This document shows positions 15,210-23,421 of a stretch of DNA of 42,499 bases, in pieces. The DNA comes from Sphingomonadaceae bacterium (GTDB taxonomy: Bacteria; Pseudomonadota; Alphaproteobacteria; Sphingomonadales; Sphingomonadaceae): the NCBI GenBank assembly GCA_016742125.1, contig JACVCM010000016.1, positions 1-42,499 of the forward strand, in the 5' to 3' direction. The stretch's first letter is position 1. Every line of letters begins with the position of its first letter. The position numbers were made by a program, and so were the translations under genes. The notes beneath the pieces were generated by a model. That model was not told the origin of the DNA, did no database searches, and worked only from the letters and a program-made list of their open reading frames with translations.

Positions 15210-16520
15210 ATGAAATCTTTCCTTCGCCTTGCCGCCATCGCAGCCACCGCATTCACCCAGCCCGCCTTTGCCCAGCTGTCGAAGCCCGAAGCAAAAATGG
15301 CAGCGACCATCGATGCCGAATATGAACGCTCGGTCGCGTTGCTCGAAAAACTGGTGAACCAGAATTCGGGGACGATGAACTTCGAAGGCGTACGCGCAGT
15401 GGCCGACATGATGCGCGCCGAACTGGAGCCGCTGGGTTTCAGGCTGCAATGGATCGATATGGCGAAAGCAGGGCGCGCCGGGCATCTGGTGGCAAGCAAG
15501 GCGGGGAAGAAGGGCACGAAAAAACTGCTGCTGATCGCCCATCTCGACACGGTGTTCGAGGCCGATTCGCCTTTCCAGAAATTTGTCCGGAAAGGGGAAG
15601 AAGCCGAAGGCCCGGGCGCGGGCGATGACAAGGGCGGCATGGTCGTGATCGTCGCCGCACTGCGCGCGATGCAGGCCGCTGGAACGCTGAAAGACGCGAA
15701 TATCGAAATTCACATGACCGGTGACGAGGAGGATGCGGGCGACCCAATAGATGTGGCGCGCGCGCCGCTGATCGCAGCCGGTAAAGTGGCCGATGTCGCG
15801 CTCGACTTCGAGGGGCTGTCGATCGAGGACGGCAAGGATATGGGCGTTATCGCGCGGCGCTCCTCGAATAGCTGGAAGCTCGAGGTACGCGGCGTTACCG
15901 GCCATAGCTCGCTGATTTTCGATGACACATATGGCGATGGCGCTGCTTTCGAGCTGGCGCGCATCATCCACCGCTTTCGTACCGAGTTGCCCGAGCAGAA
16001 CCTGACATTCAACGTCGGGCTGATGACAGCCGGGCAAGAGGCGGGCATCGATAGCGACGGCATCCGCGCCAGTGCCAAGGGCAAGACCAACATCATACCC
16101 GGCGTAGCGCTGGCACGCGGCGATTTTCGCACCCTGTCCGAAGAGCAGAGCGCGCGCGTGCGTGGCAAGATGGAGGCCATAGTTGGCGCTTCGGCACCCA
16201 GAACCTCGGCGAAAATCAGCTTCGATCCGGGCAGCTACCCGGCCATGGCACCGACCGGGGGCAACAAGGCGTTGCTGGCAAAGCTGAACGGCGTGAACCG
16301 CGATCTGGGGCTGGGAGAGCAGCTACCGCTCGACCCGCTGAAACGCGGCGCGGGCGATATCAGCTTCGTGGCGAACGACGTCGATGGCCTTGTCGGGCTC
16401 GGCACGTACAGCCGCGGGGATCACGCCCCTGGAGAGACCGTCGACCTTGCCAGCATCAAACGGCAGGCAAAGCGTGCCGCGATCCTGATGACGCGGCTGT
16501 CGCGCGAGAAGGCGCCATAG
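15210..16520 (+). CDS. Exported M20-family metallopeptidase
   Basis: A 436-residue zinc peptidase of the M20/M25/M40 family with a signal peptide (FLRLAAIAATAFTQPAFAQ). The metal ligands are in AHLDTVF (His and Asp near residues 111-113), GAGDDKGG (near 134), TGDEEDAG (catalytic Glu pair near 172) and DFEG, with the bridging-domain motif VTGHSS. Closest in layout to glutamate carboxypeptidase (CPG2)-type enzymes, which release C-terminal glutamate from peptides or folates; the specificity is inferred only. The chosen ATG has GGGAG 5 bases upstream; an in-frame ATG 8 codons earlier lacks such a site. It pairs divergently with the amidohydrolase gene, suggesting joint use of peptide-like substrates. 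Confidence 0.88.
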   Translation: MKSFLRLAAIAATAFTQPAFAQLSKPEAKMAATIDAEYERSVALLEKLVNQNSGTMNFEGVRAVADMMRAELEPLGFRLQWIDMAKAGRAGHLVASKAGKKGTKKLLLIAHLDTVFEADSPFQKFVRKGEEAEGPGAGDDKGGMVVIVAALRAMQAAGTLKDANIEIHMTGDEEDAGDPIDVARAPLIAAGKVADVALDFEGLSIEDGKDMGVIARRSSNSWKLEVRGVTGHSSLIFDDTYGDGAAFELARIIHRFRTELPEQNLTFNVGLMTAGQEAGIDSDGIRASAKGKTNIIPGVALARGDFRTLSEEQSARVRGKMEAIVGASAPRTSAKISFDPGSYPAMAPTGGNKALLAKLNGVNRDLGLGEQLPLDPLKRGAGDISFVANDVDGLVGLGTYSRGDHAPGETVDLASIKRQAKRAAILMTRLSREKAP

Positions 16521-16560
16521 GCGTCACGCCTGCGCCCAACCCGCGTGACGACTGCCAAAG

Positions 16561-16591
16561 AAAAAGGCGGCCCTTCCGGTGCCGCCTTTTT
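16561..16591. terminator. Bidirectional terminator between M20 peptidase and exbD
   Basis: AAAAAGGCGGC and GCCGCCTTTTT form an 11-bp stem with a 9-base loop. A-run and T-run on both flanks allow termination of both convergent transcripts. Confidence 0.88.
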
Positions 16592-16623
16592 ACCATGTCG
16601 ATTTGCTTACACGAACGTGATGG

Positions 16624-17079
16624 CTACCGGCCCTCGCGCGCTGCCTTGCCGAACACACGATATTGTTCGTTGCCGACAAAGCCGAACTTGGTGATTCCGC
16701 TGCGCTTCACCGCCACCAGTGCCTTGTCGACGGTGTCGTACGGGGCGGTGGGAGCAGGCTGAAACTGAAGCTCCGGCTCCGGGCTCATCGAGGTGGTCTG
16801 AACCAGGAACTGCTCCATCTGCTGCAGCGTAACCGGGGTGCCGTTCCACTGGATCGAACTGTCCGGCAATATGATGATCTTGTTGATCACCGGATCGATC
16901 GGAATATCGGGTGGAGGCTGGTTGGGATCATTGACCGGCAGGTCGATATTTACGGCGTGCGAAACCGGGGGGATGGTGATCATCAGCATGATGAGGAGAA
17001 CGAGCATGACGTCGATCAACGGCGTCGTGTTCATTTCCATCATCGGCTGGCCATCATCTCTACCGCCACTCATTGCCAT
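16624..17079 (-). CDS. exbD: ExbD/TolR-type biopolymer transport protein (second copy)
   Basis: A 151-residue inner-membrane protein. A short cytoplasmic N-terminus is followed by MNTTPLIDVMLVLLIMLMITIP, the transmembrane helix carrying the proton-path aspartate, and then a periplasmic domain rich in proline. It is the last gene of the tonB-exbB-exbD-exbD set, 22 bases after the first exbD, with AAGGAG 8 bases before its start. ExbD couples proton flow through ExbB to TonB. Two different exbD genes in a row are common in sphingomonads and xanthomonads, where the second can be needed for particular substrates; that role is inferred here. Confidence 0.92.
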   Translation of the reverse strand: MAMSGGRDDGQPMMEMNTTPLIDVMLVLLIMLMITIPPVSHAVNIDLPVNDPNQPPPDIPIDPVINKIIILPDSSIQWNGTPVTLQQMEQFLVQTTSMSPEPELQFQPAPTAPYDTVDKALVAVKRSGITKFGFVGNEQYRVFGKAAREGR

Positions 17080-17101
17080 GATGATTGCTCCTTAAAATTA
17101 C

Positions 17102-17644
17102 TTATTGCGCCGCTGCAACTTCGAACGGCGATGAAATGAAGCCAACACGGGCAAAACCAGCCATCTGCATGGTGTAGATTGCACCACCGATGCAGCGATA
17201 GGGCGTGTTGATATCACCACGAATATGTGCCTCGGGCAGCATCTCCGGATCGATCTGTCCAGCCGCAGCGGCAGCTTCGCCACCCAGCTTTTCAAATTCG
17301 GCCTTCAGATGCTTTGCTGCGCGATCGACCAGTTCGGTCGAGTCAACCGGGGTGACGTTCCAGTATATGCGGCACTCGCCATTCGGGTTCGCGCCTTCAT
17401 AATCGGGATCGCCGGGGTCGCGTCCTGCGACATCGGTTGTCGTCACCGACAGCAGCACATTTTCACGCTTTGCCTTGGTCGGTTCGAACTTCACCACGGG
17501 AAGCTCCATCTTCACGGTCTGGATGGCAACAGGAATTGCAATGAGGAATACGATTAGGAGCACCAGCATGACGTCGACGAGCGGCGTCGTGTTGATGTCA
17601 GACATTGGCGTGTCATCGCCGCCGCCTCCTGAACTGATTGCCAT
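17102..17644 (-). CDS. exbD: ExbD/TolR-type biopolymer transport protein (first copy)
   Basis: A 180-residue ExbD. MSDINTTPLVDVMLVLLIVFLIAIP holds the membrane helix with the essential aspartate. The periplasmic domain is longer than in the second copy and has an extra segment with two cysteines (GECRIYW and PYRCIGG) that could form a disulfide, as well as an insertion rich in Gly, Asp and Pro (residues about 75-90). It follows exbB and precedes the second exbD. It should form the TonB-energising complex with ExbB. The extended periplasmic part is unlike the E. coli protein and may fit a specialised TonB. Confidence 0.92.
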   Translation of the reverse strand: MAISSGGGGDDTPMSDINTTPLVDVMLVLLIVFLIAIPVAIQTVKMELPVVKFEPTKAKRENVLLSVTTTDVAGRDPGDPDYEGANPNGECRIYWNVTPVDSTELVDRAAKHLKAEFEKLGGEAAAAAGQIDPEMLPEAHIRGDINTPYRCIGGAIYTMQMAGFARVGFISSPFEVAAAQ

Positions 17645-17734
17645 TGGCCAATCCTCTCTAACTAAATTGGGTCAAAAATCGAGAGCCGGAAGTCCGGCAG
17701 ACGGGCTGCACCGAAGCACAGCCCTTACCCAATC

Positions 17735-18505
17735 TTACTTCTTCACCGCAGCCGCGGCAGCAGGGGCAGGCTTGCCAACCTGCGCAGGTGCAGTCACGGC
17801 AGGCTTCACGCGGCCACCCGACGAAATGTAACCGAGCACATCGTTCGAGAAGGTCGAAAGGCTACGCGCGATGGTCTTGTTGCGGGCCTGAAGCCAGTTA
17901 TAGGCCAGAACTGCGGGAACGGCGACGAACAGACCGATGGCGGTCATGATCAGAGCTTCACCGACCGGACCGGCGATCTTGCCGATGTCGGCCTGACCCG
18001 CGATACCGATTTTGATGAGCGCCGAATAAATACCGATAACGGTGCCGAGCAGACCGACGAACGGTGCGGTTGCGCCAACGGTCGCAAGGAAGGGCAGACC
18101 CGTTGCCAGCTTGTTGTTGATCGATTCTTCCGAACGCGCCATTGCACCATGCAGCCAGTCATGTGCTTCGACAGGGTCGGTCAGCAGGCCGTGCTGCTTC
18201 TGCGCCGAAATACCGTCGTCGACGATCTGGCGGAATGCGCTGTTCTTGTCGAGCTTTGCAGCGCCTTCTTCAAGCGTCGCTGCACGCCAGAACCCGGCAC
18301 GTACTGCCTTTGCCTGGTTCATGACCTTCTGTTGTTCGAACAATTTGGTGAACATGATGTAGAACGAGAAAACCGACATGATCACCATGACGCTGAAAAT
18401 TGCCCACGAAATCGGACCACCTTCGTTAAGCGCCGGAATGAGGCCGAACTGCTGTGCGACATCTGGATTTGCGGCCGGTGCCGCGGTCAGGAACAAAATC
18501 GACAT
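17735..18505 (-). CDS. exbB: ExbB/TolQ-type proton channel protein
   Basis: A 256-residue inner-membrane protein with three transmembrane regions: one near residues 33-53 (WAIFSVMVIMSVFSFYIMF) and two in the C-terminal half (GLPFLATVGATAPFVGLLGTVIGIY and GEALIMTAIGLFVAVPAVLAYN), the MotA/TolQ/ExbB domain. The GATAPFVGLLGTVxGI block is the signature of the channel family. It forms the pentameric channel around ExbD that powers TonB. The tail is rich in Ala, Pro and Lys. It lies in a tonB-exbB-exbD-exbD operon; a hairpin between tonB and exbB may lower downstream expression. Confidence 0.94.
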   Translation of the reverse strand: MSILFLTAAPAANPDVAQQFGLIPALNEGGPISWAIFSVMVIMSVFSFYIMFTKLFEQQKVMNQAKAVRAGFWRAATLEEGAAKLDKNSAFRQIVDDGISAQKQHGLLTDPVEAHDWLHGAMARSEESINNKLATGLPFLATVGATAPFVGLLGTVIGIYSALIKIGIAGQADIGKIAGPVGEALIMTAIGLFVAVPAVLAYNWLQARNKTIARSLSTFSNDVLGYISSGGRVKPAVTAPAQVGKPAPAAAAAVKK

Positions 18506-18544
18506 TTTAACTACCTCTCAAAAAAATTACGTTGCTAGCAAAAT

Positions 18545-18581
18545 CGGTCCGGCATGAAGGCTCCCCCCTCTCGCCGGACCG
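18545..18581 (-). terminator. Hairpin between tonB and exbB (attenuator-like)
   Basis: Arms CGGTCCGGC and GCCGGACCG (9 bp) with a 19-base loop. In the direction of transcription it is followed by ATTTTGC, a weak T-run. It lies 5 bases after the tonB stop, so it could partly terminate transcription and set the ratio of TonB to ExbB. Confidence 0.5.
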
Positions 18582-18585
18582 TAAA

Positions 18586-19248
18586 TCATTTTGGAATCTG
18601 CCACCGGACACGGTTCGAATAGCTGCCCTGGACAGGCTCGCCATTCTGCAATGCCGGTTCGAAACGCGCCCGGCGCTTCACATTGGTGCAGGTTGCGGCA
18701 TCCAGATCGGGATGGCCGCTCGACGACGTGATCTGGCAATCGATCACCCGACCGTTCGTGTCGATCGTGACACGGAAACCGGTCGTGCCCTCACGCTCCT
18801 GCTGCAACGCCCGCGACGGGTAGTCGTTGGTATTGGCCCAGTTGCCGGGATTGCCCTTTGGCTTGGCAGCCGAGGTCGGACCAGCTGGCGGGGGTGGTGG
18901 CGGCGGCGCGGCTGGCGCAGGCGGAGCAGCCGTAGGCACGATAGGCGCAGCAGGCGGCGGAGTATCGACCGTCCGCACCGTTGGCGGCGGCGTTACCGTC
19001 TTGACGAGCGGCGGCGGCGAAACAACCGGCGGCTCAATCTGCTTCTCCGGCTCTGGCGGCGGCTCCTCTTCTTCTGGCGGCTCTTCTTCCTTCACGTCTA
19101 CGACGGTCATTTTTTCCTTGATGGATTTGACGGCATCATAAGCGAGGCCGGTCACCAAGGCGTAACCCAAGAAAGCGTGAAGCAGGATAACGATGATGAC
19201 CGAAACCAGCCGGTTTGTGCTCATCCCTTCTTGATCAGCATATGCCAT
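18586..19248 (-). CDS. tonB: TonB energy transducer
   Basis: A 220-residue TonB. An N-terminal membrane anchor (residues about 14-36, RLVSVIIVILLHAFLGYALVTG, with the conserved Ser and His of the TonB helix) is followed by a Glu/Pro and then Pro/Ala-rich periplasmic spanner (about 50-130). The C-terminal TonB domain (about 140-220) has YPSRALQQEREGTTGFRVTIDTNGRV and the ending RVRWQIPK. It carries energy from ExbBD to outer-membrane receptors, including the two encoded in this window. A Cys pair in the C-terminal domain (DCQIT and AATC) is common in proteobacterial relatives. GGAGAG precedes the start. No Fur box was seen upstream. Confidence 0.94.
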   Translation of the reverse strand: MAYADQEGMSTNRLVSVIIVILLHAFLGYALVTGLAYDAVKSIKEKMTVVDVKEEEPPEEEEPPPEPEKQIEPPVVSPPPLVKTVTPPPTVRTVDTPPPAAPIVPTAAPPAPAAPPPPPPPAGPTSAAKPKGNPGNWANTNDYPSRALQQEREGTTGFRVTIDTNGRVIDCQITSSSGHPDLDAATCTNVKRRARFEPALQNGEPVQGSYSNRVRWQIPK

Positions 19249-19505
19249 GCGGAAACAACTCTCCTACCTTCAAAACAAAAAGCATATCACGACCGCATAT
19301 TTTGATGGATGCGCCCGAAATACCCCCACGATATCGAAATTTTCTGTTCTAACCTTCGATTCATCGAAGCTTTAGCCAAGGGATTGGAGGCAAGCAATCC
19401 GGATTCTGCGATTCATCCGCAATTAAGGCGACAGGCTATCATAAGGGGACAGATTGGCCTAGCGCGCCATTTCCGGTTATGTGCGGTGCGGTGAAAGGAA
19501 CGATG

Positions 19506-20360
19506 ATGAAAGCGGCACGGTTGAGCATTGGAATCGCGGCACTATTGCTGGGATTTGACGGCATGGCGTCGGCGCAGACATCGCCCGCGCTTCCACCGGC
19601 ACTGGCAATACAGCCCGAGGGCGCCGCCTATGCAGATATAGCCGATCTGGTCGTCATCTCGCCGCTGATCGTCGATGCCACCATCCGCAGCGCACGAAAA
19701 ATTGCGCCCGAACAGGCGGTGGGCGTCCCTGCAACTTTGCAGCGGATGCTGGTGGAGGCAGATGTAACGGCGCTGATTCGCGGTCAGGGCGGCATCACAC
19801 CGCGCGTACGTTTCCTGCTCGACGTGCCGAAGGACGCAAAAGGCAAACTGCCAAAGCTGAAGAAGGCCCGCCTGTTCCTGCTGGGCAGCACGGTGGCAGG
19901 GCGTCCGGGAGAGATCCGTCTGTCGCGTCCCAACGCGCTCGTCCAGTGGAGCGCCGCAAATGACGCGCTGGTTCGCAGCATCACGCAGGAAGCGGTGCAG
20001 ATCGACGCTCCCCCCGCGATAACGGGTATCGCCAGCGGCTTCTATAGCGCCGGCACGGTCATCGGCGAGGGCGAGACGCAGATTTTCCTGCGCACCGCGA
20101 ATGACCAGCCGATGTCGCTATCGGTCCTGAGCCGCCCCGGGCAGGAAAAGCGCTGGGCCATATCCACGGCGGAGGTGATCGACGAATCCGCGACCGCGCC
20201 GGCCAAATTCACGCTGCTATGGTACCGCCTGGCCTGCGGGTTGCCCCGGGTGTTGCCATCGGAGCGGGTCGAGGGTGCCGAAAGCGATACCGCCGCACGG
20301 GCCCAGGCGGATTATAAATTCGTCCTCGACTCGCTGGGTCCGTGCGGACGCAAGCGCTAG
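19506..20360 (+). CDS. Exported protein of unknown function
   Basis: A 284-residue protein with a clear signal peptide ending GMASAQ. I do not recognise a family. The mature part begins with a proline-rich stretch, then alternating beta and basic segments (RVRFLLDVPKDAKGKLPKLKKARLFLL, IRLSRPNALVQWS) and ends with a cysteine-containing region (LACGLPRVLP and LDSLGPCGRKR) that could form a disulfide. Uncharged glycine turns such as GQGGITP and SGFYSAGTVIGEGET suggest a beta-rich fold. The ATG at 19506 is preferred over the one 3 bases earlier because AAGGA is 6 bases upstream. It converges with egtD, only 4 bases between the stops. Confidence 0.75.
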   Translation: MKAARLSIGIAALLLGFDGMASAQTSPALPPALAIQPEGAAYADIADLVVISPLIVDATIRSARKIAPEQAVGVPATLQRMLVEADVTALIRGQGGITPRVRFLLDVPKDAKGKLPKLKKARLFLLGSTVAGRPGEIRLSRPNALVQWSAANDALVRSITQEAVQIDAPPAITGIASGFYSAGTVIGEGETQIFLRTANDQPMSLSVLSRPGQEKRWAISTAEVIDESATAPAKFTLLWYRLACGLPRVLPSERVEGAESDTAARAQADYKFVLDSLGPCGRKR

Positions 20361-20364
20361 AATT

Positions 20365-21330
20365 TCAAGGCGCGCTGTAGATCGGGGCCGCCTCCGCAAG
20401 CACCAGGGTGAACCAGTCGTTGTCGGCGCTCCAGTCCGCCAAGGGGGTCCAGCACCCGGCGCGCAACAACAGCCGAAGCCCCCGCAGATCATATTTGTGG
20501 CTGTTTTCGGTGTGAATGCCCTCACCCTCACGCATTGCAAAAACCTCGCCCGCGACGCTGAACCTGACGGCACGGGTGCATCGCAGGTGCATCTCGATCC
20601 GCGACTGCATGTCATTCCACAGGACTTCATGCACAAATGCGTCGACGGGGATGTCGCCACCAAGTTCGCGGTTGATACGGTGCAACAGGTTCAGATTGAA
20701 TGCGGCGGTGACCCCGGCCGCATCGTTATAGGCCGGAATAAGCACGCTGGTCGGCTTGACCCGGTCGAAACCGATAAGCAGCTTGGCGCCTTCATTCAGC
20801 GTCTCGCGCATGTGACGCAGCAAATTCACACTGCTGCGCGGCACAAAATTTCCAATCGTCGATCCGGGGAAGAACCCCAACCGCTGCGTACCATCGACAT
20901 CGTCGGGTAATGTCATGGCCTGTGTAAAGTCGGCTTCGATCGGGACGACGTTCACATCGGGAAATTTCGCCTGCACCAAATCTGCCGAGGCCCGGAGATA
21001 ATCGCCGGAAATATCGACGGGCACATAGGCAGAAGGCTTGATGGCCTGCAGCAACAACGGTGTCTTGGTCGCGCTGCCCGCGCCGAATTCGATCACCGCC
21101 GCTCCCGGACCCACATATCTGGCAACATCAGTCAGGCAGCGTTCGAGCAGCTTCGTCTCGGTCCGCGTCGGATAATATTCGGGAAGCCGGGTGATTTCAT
21201 CGAACAGTTCTGAGCCCCGCTCGTCATACAGCCAGCGCGCCGGGATCGCACGGCGCGGGCCGCGCAACCCTTCGAGCACGTCGGCGCGAAACACCGGGTC
21301 CGCGCGCAGATCGATATCCGCCTCAGACAT
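20365..21330 (-). CDS. egtD: L-histidine N-alpha-methyltransferase EgtD
   Basis: A 321-residue SAM-dependent enzyme that trimethylates histidine to hercynine, the first step of ergothioneine synthesis. The SAM-binding loop is EFGAGSATKT, and the EgtD-specific histidine pocket features PAYNDAAGVTAAFNLNLLHRINREL and the C-terminal IHTENSHKYDL are present. The frame is open further upstream, but the ATG at 21330 lies inside the end of egtB (an 8-base overlap), the expected arrangement for coupled translation. It is the last gene of the HIG1-cobalamin adenosyltransferase-egtB-egtD set. Together with EgtB it covers trimethylation and C-S bond formation. Confidence 0.93.
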   Translation of the reverse strand: MSEADIDLRADPVFRADVLEGLRGPRRAIPARWLYDERGSELFDEITRLPEYYPTRTETKLLERCLTDVARYVGPGAAVIEFGAGSATKTPLLLQAIKPSAYVPVDISGDYLRASADLVQAKFPDVNVVPIEADFTQAMTLPDDVDGTQRLGFFPGSTIGNFVPRSSVNLLRHMRETLNEGAKLLIGFDRVKPTSVLIPAYNDAAGVTAAFNLNLLHRINRELGGDIPVDAFVHEVLWNDMQSRIEMHLRCTRAVRFSVAGEVFAMREGEGIHTENSHKYDLRGLRLLLRAGCWTPLADWSADNDWFTLVLAEAAPIYSAP

Positions 21331-22558
21331 CTTTCGCCAGGCGCAGTCCGGTAAACTGCCAACGCTGATGCGGGTAGAAGAAATTGCGATAACTTGCGCG
21401 GCAATGTCCACGCGGCGTCGCACAACTGCCGCCGCGCAGTACAAACTGCCCGCTCATGAACTTGCCATTATATTCGCCGACCGCGCCTTCCGCTGCGCGA
21501 AAACCCGGATAGGGCCGATAGGCGCTTCCCGTCCACTGCCAGACATTGCCGAATAACGCACGGGCTTGCGATGCAGACGGACGGACCGCGCAGGGCGCAT
21601 CGAGCTGATTGCCGCCATCCGGATCATGCATCTCGGCGACAACTTCCCATTCGGCCTCGGTCGGCAGCCGTGCCCCTGCCCAGCTTGCATAGGCATCGGC
21701 TTCATACAGGCTGACATGCGTGATCGGAGCTGCCGGATCGACCGCACGCAGGCCGTCCAGCCCGAATGTCAGCCATCGGCCTTCATTATCCTGTTCCCAA
21801 TATAGCGGTGCAGCGATACCCTCTCGCTGCACCCAGGCCCAACCATCGGACAACCAGTGTCGCGGCTCGCTATAGCCGCACTCGTTCATGAACTGCATCC
21901 ATTCGCCATTGGTGACAGTTCGGTCGGCAAGCGCAAAAGGTTGCAGCAGCACCTTATGACGCGGACCTTCGCAGTCGAAGGCAAAGCCTTTACCGCTATA
22001 GCCAATCGACTGGATACCCGACGGGCCTTCGATCCATTCGAGCGGCGCGACGTCGGGTGTCGCCTCACGCAACACCGGTTCCGGCCAAAGGGCTGGGAAG
22101 GTCGGATTTTGTGCAAACAGGTGAAGAATATCGGTAAGCAGCAATTCCTGATGTTGTTGCTCGTGATGGATGCCGAGTTCTATCAACTGCAATGCGGCGT
22201 CAGGAAAATTGTTCCACTGGGCGTCCACCGCCGCCTCGACATGGGCGCGATAGTCCAGCACCTGCGCCAAGGTCGGCCTGGTAATCAGCCCGCGTGCTGC
22301 ACGCGAATGCCGCGCACCCTCGGCTTCATAATAGCTGTTGAAAAGATAGGCGAAGCTGTCGTCAAAGGCGCGGTAGCCCGCAACATGGTCGCGCAATATA
22401 AAGCTTTCCAGAAACCAGGTAACATGCGCCAGATGCCATTTGGCTGGAGAGGCGTCGGGCATCGACTGGACCGTGGCGTCTGCATCGGACAGCGGGGCCG
22501 CGAGATCGGTGGTCAGTTTGCGCGTGGCAAAAAAACGGCTTTTGAGATCGGGGGTCAC
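21323..22558 (-). CDS. egtB: Hercynine oxygenase EgtB (ergothioneine synthesis)
   Basis: A 411-residue non-haem iron enzyme joining hercynine to a thiol donor with oxygen. The N-terminal DinB-like domain carries the iron ligands: His in KWHLAH (residues 42 and 45) and the pair in IHHEQQHQELL (His132, His136). The C-terminal part is the formylglycine-generating-enzyme-like domain, with LPTEAEWEVVAE, GNVWQWTGS and GGSCATPRGHCRASYRNFF. I placed the start at the GTG at 22558, overlapping the stop of the upstream gene by GTGA; the longer open frame runs inside that gene. Whether it uses cysteine or gamma-glutamylcysteine cannot be told from sequence. Confidence 0.92.
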   Translation of the reverse strand: MTPDLKSRFFATRKLTTDLAAPLSDADATVQSMPDASPAKWHLAHVTWFLESFILRDHVAGYRAFDDSFAYLFNSYYEAEGARHSRAARGLITRPTLAQVLDYRAHVEAAVDAQWNNFPDAALQLIELGIHHEQQHQELLLTDILHLFAQNPTFPALWPEPVLREATPDVAPLEWIEGPSGIQSIGYSGKGFAFDCEGPRHKVLLQPFALADRTVTNGEWMQFMNECGYSEPRHWLSDGWAWVQREGIAAPLYWEQDNEGRWLTFGLDGLRAVDPAAPITHVSLYEADAYASWAGARLPTEAEWEVVAEMHDPDGGNQLDAPCAVRPSASQARALFGNVWQWTGSAYRPYPGFRAAEGAVGEYNGKFMSGQFVLRGGSCATPRGHCRASYRNFFYPHQRWQFTGLRLAKDV

Positions 22559-23136
22559 CGCGATCCGCCCGGCGCCCACAAGATATCGCCGCCGCGGGTA
22601 GAATTGATCAGGCGGCACAGAACAAACAGGTAATCCGACAGACGGTTCAGGTAAGTTACGGCCTGCGGATTGATGTTGGCTGCCTGTGACGCAGCCACGA
22701 GAGCACGTTCCGCACGGCGCGCGATGGTGCGTGCCATATGCATATGCGCGGCTGCGGCACTGCCCCCCGGCAGAATGAAACTGGTCAGTGGCGGCAATTG
22801 ATCGTTGGCCGCGTCTATCGCAGCCTCCAGCCAGTCGACCTGTACCGCTACAATCCGGAGCTCCATCTGCGACGGTTCGAAACTGTCCCCCGGTGTGGCT
22901 ATATCCGCGCCGAGGTCGAACAGGTCGTTCTGGATGCGGCGCAGGCCTGCGACCAGTTGCGTATTGCCTTCATCTGCCTCAAGCACCTGTATCGCAATGC
23001 CCAGAGCACTGTTGGCCTCATCCACTTCGCCGATGGCAACCAGGCGCGCGTCGGTTTTCGACACGCGCGAACCATCCACCAGCCCGGTCGTGCCGTCATC
23101 GCCGGTGCGGGTGTAGATCCTGTTCAGTTTGACCAT
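22555..23136 (-). CDS. Cob(I)yrinic acid a,c-diamide adenosyltransferase (PduO/MMAB type)
   Basis: A 193-residue ATP:cob(I)alamin adenosyltransferase that makes adenosylcobalamin. The ATP-binding N-terminus is IYTRTGDDGTTGLVDGSRVSK (glycine-rich, residues 7-27 region), followed by the helix bundle with RTIARRAERAL and LNRLSDYLFVLCR, which are family signatures. The product is a cofactor for B12 enzymes such as methylmalonyl-CoA mutase. It overlaps egtB by 4 bases and follows the small HIG1 protein gene by 16 bases, so all four genes look co-transcribed. The functional link to ergothioneine is not obvious. Confidence 0.92.
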   Translation of the reverse strand: MVKLNRIYTRTGDDGTTGLVDGSRVSKTDARLVAIGEVDEANSALGIAIQVLEADEGNTQLVAGLRRIQNDLFDLGADIATPGDSFEPSQMELRIVAVQVDWLEAAIDAANDQLPPLTSFILPGGSAAAAHMHMARTIARRAERALVAASQAANINPQAVTYLNRLSDYLFVLCRLINSTRGGDILWAPGGSR

Positions 23137-23152
23137 GACCGCGGACAGCCGC

Positions 23153-23380
23153 CTATTGCGAGCCAGCCACCAGCAACAAGACGACCACCAGCATGATGGT
23201 TATTGCCTGCCACTTCACACGCGCGAACATCATCTTGTTCTGCATGGCGAGAGACTCGGGAATACCGTCTTTGTCGACTTCGGCAGGACGCATATTGGCA
23301 AAGGCATGGAGGCCGCGGACCAGCGCAAATGCGACAGCACCGGCAGAGGCAATGATGAGTAGAACCAGCAAGATAGTCAT
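23153..23380 (-). CDS. Small membrane protein, HIG1-domain-like
   Basis: A 75-residue protein with two transmembrane helices (about residues 2-22 and 52-73) separated by a charged linker. The linker ends QNKMMFARVKWQ, matching the Q/N-K-x-M-R-A-R-x-x-x-Q motif of HIG1 (hypoxia-induced protein) domains, which bind or support cytochrome c oxidase. In alphaproteobacteria it often lies next to a cobalamin adenosyltransferase gene. It is the first gene of the left-pointing set with egtB and egtD. A role in respiratory complexes is inferred from the domain. Confidence 0.8.
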   Translation of the reverse strand: MTILLVLLIIASAGAVAFALVRGLHAFANMRPAEVDKDGIPESLAMQNKMMFARVKWQAITIMLVVVLLLVAGSQ

Positions 23381-23421
23381 GGGAGAATGTCCTTGTCGGG
23401 GTTGATACCCCTGTCTTCTAT

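Noticed and set aside
14143..15213. A 356-codon open frame opposite the amidohydrolase
   Set aside because: No domain or start signal, and it is the complement of a gene with clear motifs.
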